A DNA stretch of 64,000 bases from the NCBI GenBank assembly GCA_039621445.1, contig CP154954.1, positions 8,372,634 through 8,436,633 of the forward strand. The letters are read 5' to 3'. The notes under the pieces were generated by a model. The model was not told the DNA's origin. It did no database searches and saw only the letters and a list, made by a program, of their open reading frames with translations. Source of the DNA: Euglena gracilis (taxonomy: Eukaryota > Euglenida > Euglenophyceae > Euglenales). Of the stretch, positions 9,953-19,949 are shown piece after piece; within the stretch, counting starts at the first letter, position 1; every line of letters begins with the position of its first letter. The translations under genes and the position numbers were made by a program.

Positions 9953-12900
9953 AGGCTGACGGGTGCATCTCGCGTGGGTGCTCGGATCGCGTATCGTGCG
10001 GGGCGTCTGCTGGGGCGTCTCGGGCGCTGCGCTGCGTGTCGAGGCGGCTGCGCGTGGTGACGGCGATGTGGGACGCTTACGGGACCGCGGCGAACGACTG
10101 GAGCGGGATCAGCTGGATGACGGCCAGCTCTCTCCCCTCCTTGAGGGTTGACCTCTCCACCTGTTCCGCCTTGGTCTCCTTGTTCAGGATGCACCGACTT
10201 CGGGGTGGACTTCTCACGCAGCTTCTCCTGCAGGATTTGGCCTTCGCCTCCTTCGTGTCGGCCTCGGTGCCGTGCCACTCGGTGTCGCGCCAGCCTTGTG
10301 AGGCCGGGTAGCCTCAGCAGGACATGGCATCGCCCACCACGTTGGTCTCGCCGGGGACGTGCAGCACGGTGATGCGGAACTCGTTGAGCTTCGCATGCCA
10401 TCTGGCCCGCCTCCCTTGCGGGCCCACTCCGGCGACGTATTCCTTGTACCACGACTCCAGGCTGCGGTGGTCGGTCAGGACGAGGATCTCGTTGTCCAGC
10501 AGGAAGCCCGCCCACTTGTCGAGGACGGCCACCACGGCATACGTCTCCTTGTCCCGGACATCCCACCGAAAGCGCTGCCCCTCGGTGAGCTTCCGGGACA
10601 TGAAGGCCACCGGGACGGAGGTCCCCAGCCGCAGGTCCCCCTACGCGGCACGCCGTCGATGTTCGGGAACTGCTCCAGAACCGCTCCGATGGCGTAGTCC
10701 GACGCGTCGGTGCGCAGGACGAACGGTCTGGCTGGATCGATGTCGTACAGCTCCAGGTCGGCGACGAGGGCCTTCTTCAGCTTGTCGAACGCCTCCTTCT
10801 CCTGCTCCGTACACACCACTGGGTGCTTGGATCCCGCCCTGGTCAGCTCCCTCGGCATCTTCAGCTTCTCCTGCAACGGCGCCACCAGTTCCGCGTACAG
10901 TCTCACGTAGCCTGCATAGTAATTGCAGATACCGAGAAACAAAACGCGCGGAGACTGCTGACCGTCGGCGGCGGCTGCCAGTGCGGCACCGCCGACAGTT
11001 TGCCTGGGCCCGGCACCCTCCTGCCGTGCCCCAGGACATTCCCCACGAACTCGACCTGCCTCACGAAAAGCTTGACCTTGCGGCTGTCGCTGACCCATCT
11101 GTCCTTCTCCAAGGCCAGCAACGTCTCACGGATGTCTCGGGCGTGCTTCTGGTAGAACTCCTCGTCCGTCTCCTCCGCTCCCTGCCGCGTACTGACGATG
11201 ATGTCGTCGAAGTATGGGCGGGGGTGCGCCTTCACCGCCGTGCAGGTGGGGTCGATGTCCCGCTGCAGGACGGGGGGCCCGACGTTGATCCCCTGCGTGA
11301 CCACACGCCACTGCCACAGCTCACCCGGCAGCTGGACGTTCGTCACCGGTCGGCTCTCCTCCGCCAAGGCCCCCCTGGTGGAACGCGTCCCGCAAGTCGA
11401 TGGTGCTGAAGAGGGTACACTTCGCCTGCTCCGCCACGATCTCCTCCGTCAAGGGCAAGGGGTAGCAGTCCGCCATGATCTGCAGGTTCGTCACCGCGTA
11501 GTCACACACCATCCTCCACTTCCCGTTCTTCTTCCGAATCGGGAAGGCCGCCGCCCGCCACGGGCCGCGTCCCGGCTCAACCTTCCGGTCGCGGCAGCAC
11601 TCCTCCTCCATCTCCCGCAGCTCCTCAGGCCGCTCGCCCTTTAGGTGGATCACCCTCCCCACCACCTGGTTGGCGTTTGGCTTGTGGCGCAGCACCGCCA
11701 TCCCGTGCTGGCCTCGGGACGGCGGATCGGGGTGGACGCGGTCGCAGAAGACGCGGCCCTCGAACTCCTTGAGCATCTCGGCGCGCAGTTGGAAGGCCAG
11801 CGGATGTTGCTCCTCCGCCTCGGCAGCGCCCACCCCACGAACTTCCTTCGCCTCCTTGGCCGCGTCGATCAGCACCTTGGCCACCATTGCCTCCACCTCG
11901 GCGTCCAGGACCTCGTCCTCCTCGTCTCCGTCGGGGCCGTTGACCCCGACGGTGAGCCTCATCTTCCTCACCTCGGCCTCCATCTCCTCCTCCACTTCGG
12001 ACGGCGTGCGGGGCAACGGCGACGGGCTGCAGGCTCGGACGGTCGCGTGTGTGCGTGTGCATAGCGCTGCGATCTCGCTTGCTTCGGTGCCGGCGATGAC
12101 ACATCGGGTGTCGTCGTGGAGCTGGAGTGCATCCCGCCAGGGTTTCACATCCAGCCCGTGCTCCGTCAGCCAGGGGTAACCCAGAATCAGGTCACACCCT
12201 ATATCACCGTCATGGACGGTGATCTGGCTGTGCCACCTCTGCACTCCTCCCTCCTCTCTCCTTCACTCCTCGCGTTGAACACCAGGAGGACGTCCGCCTC
12301 GATTTTGCCGCCTGCCAGCAGGTCGCCGTTCACGGTCCGCAGCAGCAGCGGCCGCTCGCTGCGGCGGAAACATCCGTTCGGGAACAAGTCCCGACAGATC
12401 AGCGACGTCTGCGCCCCGGTGTCGATGAGGGCCTCCGCCTTCTCCTCCCGGCGGGTCGGCGTCCACCCAGACGACGAAGTAGCCGAGGTTCTCCAGCGCC
12501 CGCTTCACCGAACCCGTTCCGGAGAACAGGTCCAGTGCACACCTCTTTGGCGTCGAGGTTGTCGGTGACGATGCGGCCGGCTTCGGTGCCGGCCGGTAGG
12601 ACGGTGCGCTCTGCGGTGGGAACGGGGCGCTGGTTGCTGCGGGTGCGGAGCGTGGTGCCGCTGACGGCGCTGCTGATGGCGGGGGAAGCGTCGTCCGGCT
12701 TGGTGCGGTCTGGCGCGGTGCTCGCTTTTGTTGCTGCCGGACTGGGGGCGTCACGGTGGCACGATGCTGTGTAGACGATGGCATGGACGCTGCTGGCTTT
12801 GCGGGGGGGGAGGACTGCGCAGACAAGACCGGTCGCGCCGCAGACGGTTGCTCGGAACGACGGGACTTCTTCTGTAGCACGGACCAGTAGTTGTTTGTTG

Positions 12901-13083
12901 AAACCTGATGGGCCCGCCTTGACAGTGTGCTTCAGGGCACGGTCTCTCCCCTCCTTGGGAGATTTAGGGCTTGTTGGGTCTGGGTGGCGTGCGGGGCTCT
13001 TGGGTGATTGCCCGCACGCTCACGCTGGCGTTGGGATTTGACGGCCGGCCCAGACCCCCATCACTGGGACCTGGGCAGCCCCG
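9721..13083 (-). pseudogene. Element C pol, decayed (protease, RT, RNase H, linker)
   Basis: Read right to left. 12880-12450 gives a Pro/Ala linker ending in methyltransferase motif I (CALDLFSGTGSVKRALE), cut off after VWVDADP. The sequence then passes directly into an aspartic protease core (ALIDTGAQTSL, about 12440-12410; DLILGYPWL near 12190). RT follows in two frames (11321-12244 and 10903-11367) with PYFDDIIVST as the catalytic YxDD motif. RNase H is in 10475-11098 (FVLRTDASDYAIG) and 10314-10610 (LVLTDHRSLES), then a Pro/Ala linker. At least four frameshifts split the gene, near 12440, 11368, 10940 and 10630. It is homologous throughout to pol of elements A and B but clearly divergent. 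The body of the C5-methyltransferase domain is deleted. Confidence 0.85.
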
Positions 13084-13086
13084 TCA
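13081..13086 (-). promoter_or_regulatory. Element C gag stop with TGA-CGG readthrough context
   Basis: The Lys/Gly-rich gag tail ends in frame at TGA (13086-13084) followed by CGG (13083-13081). The next codons (RGCPGP) match those after the gag stop in A and B (RGRPGP), although C's pol frame later decays. Conservation of TGACGG in a divergent element suggests the context is selected. Confidence 0.6.
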
Positions 13087-14712
13087 CTCATGATACTGCT
13101 CCTGGACCGCCGAGACGTTGCTCTTGCCGAACTTGCCTTTGCCTTTGGACTTTCCTTTTCCTTCATCTCCTTTGGCTCCACCTTTCGCCTTGCCTTTTCC
13201 TTTGCCTTCATCTTGTCTTGGGGCATTCGATGTCCACTGCTCGCCTTGGTACCCACCACCTTTCCCTTTTTCTTCATTTCCTTGCCATGCACTCGATGGG
13301 TTTGGTATCCACCCTTTCCATTTCCTTCTTCACTCGTCCATGGGCTCGATGACCACTACTCCGGGTACCCACGTCCCCCTTGGCCTTTGTGCTTTGCCTT
13401 GGGGCGCGGGCACCGGCGGCGTTGGCGGGCATGGTTGCTGCGCTTGCTCCTCCTTCTTCGGCGGCACATTCGTCTTCTCCACCTCCTGGATGTACGGCTC
13501 CTCGGTGGTGTCGTCGACCTCCACGTCCCACTGCCACCGTGGTACAGGCCGCTTCTCCGGGATCTCCTTCTCCTTCTCGGGGGCCCTCTTTGCCTCCATC
13601 CGCAGCCAATTCACCATGAGGTTGTGGATGTCCTTCGCCGGTAGGTCGCACGGTTCGGCCGTCACTGTGACGATGCTGTCGCCCTCGAGCCCCTGGCGGT
13701 CGTACACGGCCTTCACCAGGGTGCGGTACTCGTCGCCCACTGGCACCACCACGAAGCGGTGCCCCGCCTTCCGCACTGAGGCGGGGGCCACCGTGTTCTC
13801 TTGCCTGATCATCTCCTTCACCTCCTCTACCGTCGTGTCCATCGGCAGGCCCTCCAGCACGAAGGACCGGTGGTCTACCCGCTTGTCCTCCTCCTGTGCC
13901 ACCTTCCGGCGCCAGGGGTGGAGGGGCATGGCTTCCACGAGGAGCTTCCCCAGCTCCTCCTCCTCCATGCCCACCTGCCTCGCCATGGACGCCATCTGCG
14001 CGTAATACTCCCCCCAGGACTTCTCGGTCAGCCTCCTGCTCGTCACCAGCTTCAGCTTCCTAATTCGGCGCCGCAGGACCTCCTTGTCCTCTCCACCGTT
14101 CGCCAGGTCCACCTCCGCGAACAGCACGGCATACTCCACCTCTCCCTTGGTCTCGATCTCCTCGTGCAGCATCAGCACCGTGGCCTCGTCCAAAGCCGCG
14201 CGGAACATGGCGAGACGCTGGGCTGACGTGATGGATGGCCACGCCTGCTCGAGTTTCCGAAGAAACAGGAGACACCGCCTCCGCCACTGCGGCCAGTCCT
14301 CCGGATGCCTGGAGAACCGGCCCGGGTGGAGGCCGATGACGGAGTCCACCAGTGGCGCCGGGAGGAAGTGCAGGGCCGCTGGCTGGGCCTGCACCGGGGC
14401 GATGCGGACCTCTCGCACCGCGGACGCGACTGGGACGAGACGGCGGACGGCGTGGTCAGGCGGGCAATGGAGAGGGACGGCACCCCCCCCCTCCCGCCTC
14501 GGCCTGCTTCGGGACAAGCCGGAGAGCTGGTCGGAGGCTGGACGACGACTTCTCCTGCACCACGAACTCCTCCTGCATAGGCTTCTCCATCTGACCGTTC
14601 TCACCTCTGGCACTGGCTGCTTCCGGGCCACCAGCACCGGCTGCTGCTCGGCCGGGGGTTGGCAGAGCCTTGGCGGGCTTTGCCAGCAACGCCTTGGCTT
14701 GGGAGGATACGA
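13087..14712 (-). pseudogene. Element C gag, capsid and Lys/Gly-rich C-terminal part
   Basis: The frame at 13330-14637 contains a capsid-like segment (HPGRFSRHPEDWPQWRRR) followed by an alpha-helical region matching gag of A and B, through to HNLMVNWLRME. After a frameshift near 13330 the tail is rich in Lys and Gly and reaches the TGA at 13084-13086. No CCHC zinc knuckle is visible, so the basic Lys/Gly tail probably does the nucleic-acid binding. The N-terminal half of gag lies at 16490-18554, split off by the 14713-16489 insertion. The gene is not functional. Confidence 0.8.
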
Positions 14713-14975
14713 TGTGTTTTACCCCTGGTGCCCTTTGCATGCTTCCACAGTTTCCAACTTGCAACTTTTCTTGACTTCACCAGCTGCATGCAAAATTCCC
14801 AATCAGAGTGCACTTCCAGATATGTCCAAAGACATCCAGGTAAGCCCAGGTAAACAGTGCACGTTTGTTGCCGGCTACACAGAAACAGATGAAATGAACT
14901 GAAATTAGGATTCACTTTTTTGAATTAGGGAATGCCACTGGTAGTAATTACAATTGCCAGGACCAGTGACTCACA
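14713..14975. repeat. Terminal direct repeat, left copy
   Basis: It pairs with 16225-16489. It starts TGTGTTTTACCCC and ends GTGACTCACA. Confidence 0.8.
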
Positions 14976-15595
14976 CTCCCCTCCTCGGAAAAATTGCCTG
15001 CAATTTTCTCTCGACTCAATTTTTAGGAACGGGTCCTGCAAAGCCCCTCCAAAAATTGGAGCAAGGCCCGCCGTAAAGCGAAATGTCAGACGATCCGTAA
15101 TTACAATTCGAACAATTGTCGAACAACACGACCCCAATGTCCACGGTTCTTCACCAAGGCGAACTGCAAACCCAAAAGGTCTTCACCGTTGGGCGAGTCC
15201 AGGTATTTGAATTCGTAACATTTTGCAAGCCAAGCACAGCACGAAGCAATCACCTGCAATCAGTCTCAGAGGCGCACAGTGATGTCGGAACGAATTAAAA
15301 TCCCGGCTTCAGGCGATGATCACGTCACTGGGCCATCCCACACTGGAGAGGCGCGCTGGTGGCAGCCAGATCGAGGGGGGGGGGGGGCTGGGGCACCCCA
15401 TGCCAGGGGGCTCACAAGTCACCAAACCCCAACGCCAATGCCAAAAAGGGAGGACTGGGCCACCAACCTTGAGGGGCACACTGGTCACACCCCATTGCTG
15501 TCGGGCCATCCCCATTGCAGGCGCACAAACAACACCCGAAAACAAGTATGGATGGGCCATCCTGGCAGAAGAGGCTCCCTGTCCAACTTACAGAA

Positions 15596-16224
15596 TCACA
15601 TGCCAGATGGGCCATCACCAGAAGAGGCACACTGTCTGACATTTCCAGGCTGGCCATCCTTCGCAGAGGAGTCTCCGTGCCCAGAATCACCAAAATTACG
15701 CTTCAACTGCCTTGCTCGCCATCTCCTCCTTGAACCACTTGTGCGTCTGACCTTGTCATCCAACTCAGCAGTCGAATAACAGTGATCTGGCTTGATAAAA
15801 TCCTCCTTCATCTGGACCTCCGGTCCCATCAGAACAGCCCAAAAACTTCTGCAGCCATCTTCTTCAATTGGTCGAGACTCCGGCGGATAAAAGTACCATC
15901 TGTGACCTCTGGACCACACAGCTGACCAAAGACTTGATTGTGGCTTGCCTTCGACCAGCAGGATGACAACGTGATCTTCAAATCTTTGACATACTTCTGC
16001 AGGGAAAGCATGACTTCCTTCCATCTCTTCTTCCCCAAAGACATGAATCTCAGCACTCACATCTGGTGGAAGTTTCAATCTCAGATAGTTGTCATTCAGC
16101 ATCTTCAATCTCACATTGCAATCTCTGTTGGCTTGCACACACTTGGGCACAGGGGGCACCTTCAGAGTGTCCTTCTTCTCGGGCTCAGACTGTCGATACC
16201 GGGCGCAACCTGATGCACTGTTTA
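15596..16224 (-). CDS. Unrecognised open frame inside the TRIM-like element
   Basis: An uninterrupted minus-strand frame runs through the right terminal repeat and across the interior to a stop at 15596, 277 codons in all. About 200 of them lie between the repeats. The interior part looks protein-like: mixed hydrophobic and charged residues, with segments such as LKMLNDNYLRLKLPP, FEDHVVILLVEGKPQS and RGHRWYFYPPES, and a basic Arg/Lys patch near the end (RRRWRARQLKR). I do not recognise a family. It may be a captured host-gene fragment carried as cargo, or a chance open frame. The true start is unknown. Confidence 0.35.
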
Positions 16225-16489
16225 TGTGTTTTACCCCTGGTGCCCTTTGCATGCTTCCAGCAGTTTCCAACTTGCAACTTTTCTTGACTTCACCAGCTGC
16301 AGGCAAAACTTCACAATCAGAGTGCACTTCCAGATAAGTCCAAAGACATCCAGGTAAGCCCAGGTAAACAGTGCACGTTTGTTGCCAGCTACACAGAAAC
16401 AGAAGAAATGAACTGAAATTAGGATTCACTTTTTTGAATTAGGGAATGCCACTGGTAGTAATTACAATTGCCAGGACCAGTGACTCACA
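16225..16489. repeat. Terminal direct repeat, right copy
   Basis: It pairs with 14713-14975. Beyond it, element C gag resumes. Confidence 0.8.
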
Positions 16490-18554
16490 ACCATGACCTT
16501 CGAAACGATCTGGTCCAGCTGCACGGCCATCACCACGGCTTGCGTCTGGACGTTCACCTTCTGCACTTCGGTCTCCACCACCCAGATCATATAACCAAGG
16601 CTGTCCGCCGCGAGCCGTTGCACGGCCACGGTCAGCCCTTGGGCTTGGGCTCCCACCTTCTGGATATCCGTCTCCACCTTCTGGATCCTCCCCACGATCA
16701 ACGGCGGCAGCTCAGCGACCTTTGGCTCCTTGGCCGCGGCTGCCTCCACCTTGGTGGTGAGGGAGGACTCCTGCGTCACCAGGAACGTGACCTGCTCCTT
16801 CAGCCAGGCGTTCTCGGCCTGCTGATACTGCAGCTGCTCCACCAGGCGCGGCGTCACCTCCACCTCCTTGCGCTGCGCCACCGCCATCGCCTCCACCCTG
16901 GCGGTTAAGGCGGCCATCTGCACCTCGACGGCATTGAGCTTCCCCTGCAGCTGTATGTTCTCGGCCCGCTGCCGCTCCTTCTCTTGCAGCAGCTCCTGCA
17001 CCGCGGCCCTGAGATGCGCCACCTCCACCAGCTCGGTGAGTCCACCCGCCGGTACGCCGCTCTTCACCGCCATCACCGCGGCCGCGGCGTTGTCTTCCGC
17101 CTCCTTCACCTTCGCCCGGATCCTTCGGAAATCTTCACCGAAGTCTCCGACGGCGTCGTGGGTGTACTTCTCCATTCTTGTCATCCGCTCCTCCGCCGTG
17201 GCCACCATGGGCAGGAGCTTGTGGAGTTGTGATATTCCTTGATGTAGTCTGACGATGTCGTCCTTCACCTTCACCACGTTCTCCATCAGGTCCACGTGGG
17301 CCCCTTCTTGGGCCGCCATCCTTTTCTTCAGCTCTTGCACCGCCACTCCCTGCTCGTCCACCTTGTCCTTCATGGCAGCGGCCGCACGGCCGCCCAGCTG
17401 TCCCACATCTCCTTCGCCTTTGAGCCGATGAAGTCGACGGTGTTGCAGAGGCGGTCCATCCGCGTCTGCAACTCAGCGTATGCTGCCTCCCACTCGGGGA
17501 GGCCCTGCATGATCTCGTCCGGCTTTTCCTCGGTGTCGTACATCTCGCTCTGGTCCCGCCCGCCAGCCACTCCTCGTCGTCATCACGAGGACCTTCTCCC
17601 CGGCGTTGTTGTTCACTTTCACCTTCTCCTTCATCCTCTTCAGTTCCTTCGTCATCGGAGAGGCCCAGCCGCGGCACCTTGTGCGGCCGGACCGAGGATG
17701 GAGGGGTGCGGAAGTGCGGGTGCACCGCGGTGGGGCTCGGGTGTTCGCTGGGTGACCGGTAGGGAGGCGGCACTCCCACCGGTGCGACGATGGCTTGGCT
17801 GGACGACGACGCTATCTGCGACGGCGAGGGCCCTGCCACGGGCACCGGTGGCAGAGCAGACTGCAGGGACGGATGCACAGATGGGATCAGGCCAGCCACG
17901 GGGACGGGGATCCCGTCTCGGCCCTCGGACTCGCCGGGGCCGACCTCGTGGGCAGGGTGATAAATGATGGCCCGCATGCCCTCATCAGGGCTCATCGGTG
18001 GCTCCGGGCTGGGCACGGGCACTGGCAGGCCTGCGAAGGCCCCCTCACTCTGCAGCTCCTGGACGTCCCACAGGTGGGGCACCTCGGACGGGAACGGGAA
18101 CGGGAAGGGCAGGGAAGGGATCAGCTGGGGGAAGGGTGGGATCCCGGGGAAAAGCAGAGAGGGTGGGGACCCGGGTGGTAGTCAGGGGGTCGGGTCCCAG
18201 CTCTGGGGCTGGGCTGATTTCGGGAACAGGAGGGGGACTTGGGACGAGTCTCGAGGGCTATCGACTAGGGACTCGGATTGGAGGGGGATTGAATGGGAGT
18301 TGGGGTGGGGCTGGGAGCGCGGGAAACGGGGATTGTGGGGATGAGAGTGGGGATGGGGCAGGGGATCGGGGGTATCTTTTCGGGTAGTTTTCTTGCGCTT
18401 CCCGAGGGCTATCGGAAAGACTTCCTTTGGGGACTACCACTTCAGAGTCCGCCGCAAGGGTTGGCATCCTGTCTGTATCCCGGTGGGCCGTAGCCTCTTC
18501 GTGTGTGGAAAATTCTGGGGAGTTGTGCAGCTTGGCATTCCAAAAAGAAGGCAC
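16490..18554 (-). pseudogene. Element C gag, N-terminal Pro-rich and coiled-coil part
   Basis: The N-terminal region (about 18554-17600) is rich in Pro and Ser. It passes through two frameshifts (near 17560 and 17400) into a long coiled coil (16490-17406) with repeated Val/Ala/Leu heptads and many Glu, Lys and Gln residues. The layout of Pro-rich head, coiled coil and then capsid-like domain matches gag of element A. Reading continues, beyond the TRIM-like insertion, at 14712. Confidence 0.75.
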
Positions 18555-18595
18555 TGGAGAAAATGGCCTTCAATGGAAAACGTAGAACGAACAAG

Positions 18596-18607
18596 CCTCT
18601 GCTTCCA
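18596..18607 (-). promoter_or_regulatory. Element C primer-binding site
   Basis: The minus strand reads TGGAAGCAGAGG, one mismatch from the site in element A (TGGTAGCAGAGG). It lies directly beside the LTR edge at 18608. The complement CCTCTGCTACCA is the 3' end of a metazoan-type initiator tRNA-Met. This fixes element C as minus-strand, with its 5' LTR to the right. Confidence 0.7.
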
Positions 18608-19207
18608 GTTTTCCCCTCTTGCCGGGTCGGTGACCGTGCGCGGAATGGGCTCCCCGACAGGCCGAGTGGGGGAAAACAGTCACCCGGCGCTCAGGTAAAA
18701 ATAGGCACACACGCCCCAAAAAAATCCCTTTTTTTGTGTCTTTCGGTCCCTGAATTCAGCCAGAACCTGGGTTACGGCAGCCAAATAATTCAAAAATTCG
18801 GGGTGGGAGTGGCGGTGTTTTTGGCCAACTCCTTTGGGCTGCCTCTGAAGCAGTAGGAGGGGGGGGCGGAGGAAAAGCCTGGGTTTAATTTAAAAAAGGG
18901 TAGCGGGGGGGACGGAAGAACACCTTCACCTTGATTCCCAGCGCCGTTTGCTCTTCCTTTTATGACTTTGATTTTTTGTCTTTTGATTGACCTTCCGGAC
19001 TGACTTTTTGAACTCCTTGGACAATTGTTTCCTTGAACTCAGATTCATTTTTTGGACTCCCTTCCGTCAGCATGCAAAATTCTTTGAATGAAACATTCGG
19101 AAGAGAGAACCTGGGGGGGGGAGTACACAGGTAAAAAAGTAGCGGAATTGGGCAGAATATTTGCTAATTCCAGTGCGCAGGCGCCAGGCCGGCTCCCGCC
19201 GCCCACA
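18608..19207 (-). mobile_element. Element C 5' LTR, truncated
   Basis: About 600 bases match 6687-7270 and 30876-31465, including GGAATGGGCTCC and the C/G-rich CAGGCGCCAGGCCGGCTCCCG segment. Homology ends at about 19207 after CGCCCACAC, so the G-run array half of the LTR is missing here. Confidence 0.75.
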
Positions 19208-19900
19208 CACTTCGCCTTGGTCTTGTCCTTGTACCTACAAAGTTGTACAGAAACTTGAAACTTGAAAACTTGTACTTGATAATCCCAGCTTGTAACTAGA
19301 ACCCCACCAGGGGACATGTCAGCAATGTGACATGTCGAAAAAAACAAGCAGAAAGGCTTTTTTTCCCCCGTCGACCATGACCGGTGTACCGGGGTTTCTC
19401 GCCCGTGGAGCTACACTCAGCCAGGGGGCATTAGCCCTAGGGTTCGAGCCACTCGAAGACCTCCATCCGTTGCCTCAGGTCCTGATGCTTGGCGATGGCG
19501 TGCTTGATAGGGGTTGCTTGTCCTTAGTGTCACTGCTCGGCCGAAGCCGCAATGGTTTAATCGTGACACGTCAGGTAGGCAACAGCCGGTGAACCGATGG
19601 TTCACCGGCCCTCACCCATCAGGCACGCCATGGTCAAGCCTCTGGTTGCTGATTTCCACCTCGGCGCCATCGGAAATTCCCGCCGTACGGCGGCCATTCC
19701 AGACCCCGCCTGGCAGCGCCGTATGCCATGGCTGGTTCACGTCCCGTGCACTCCCGACTCGGAGTTTAGCTTATCGGGACTCGGAGCAGAAAAGCTACAA
19801 AAATTAGGAATAAGTTCACTCTTGCTACTTTGAGACCAGCCGTCCGTCCGTCCAGCCAGAATGCACCCTGTCCAGCCGTCCGTCCAGATGAAAGGACTTT
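19208..19900. other. Gene-free spacer
   Basis: No recognisable gene. It separates the truncated element C LTR from the LINE-like remnant and contains only short interrupted frames. Confidence 0.5.
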
Positions 19901-19903
19901 CCT

Positions 19904-19936
19904 CTAGCCCTCCGTCCGTCCGTCCGTCCGTCCGCA
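19904..19936. repeat. (CCGT)n microsatellite at the LINE-like 3' end
   Basis: Successive CCGT units run at about 19907-19932, with shorter CCGTCC clusters just upstream (19848-19890). On the minus strand this is a CGGA-type simple repeat immediately downstream of the LINE-like coding remnant, where many non-LTR elements carry simple-repeat tails. Confidence 0.55.
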
Positions 19937-19949
19937 CGCCTCCAAGGTG

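Larger units (their letters stand above)
14713..16489. mobile_element. Small LTR-like element (1.8 kb) inserted in element C gag
   Basis: Direct terminal repeats of about 263-265 bp (14713-14975 and 16225-16489) begin TGTG and end CACA, as LTRs do, and differ by only a few substitutions and indels. They bracket 1.25 kb of unrelated sequence and interrupt element C gag cleanly. I see no RT, integrase or obvious primer-binding site, and no clear 5-bp target duplication. Size and structure resemble TRIM-type non-autonomous LTR retrotransposons. The interior includes a degenerate GGGCCATC-type minisatellite (about 15330-15670). Confidence 0.6.
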
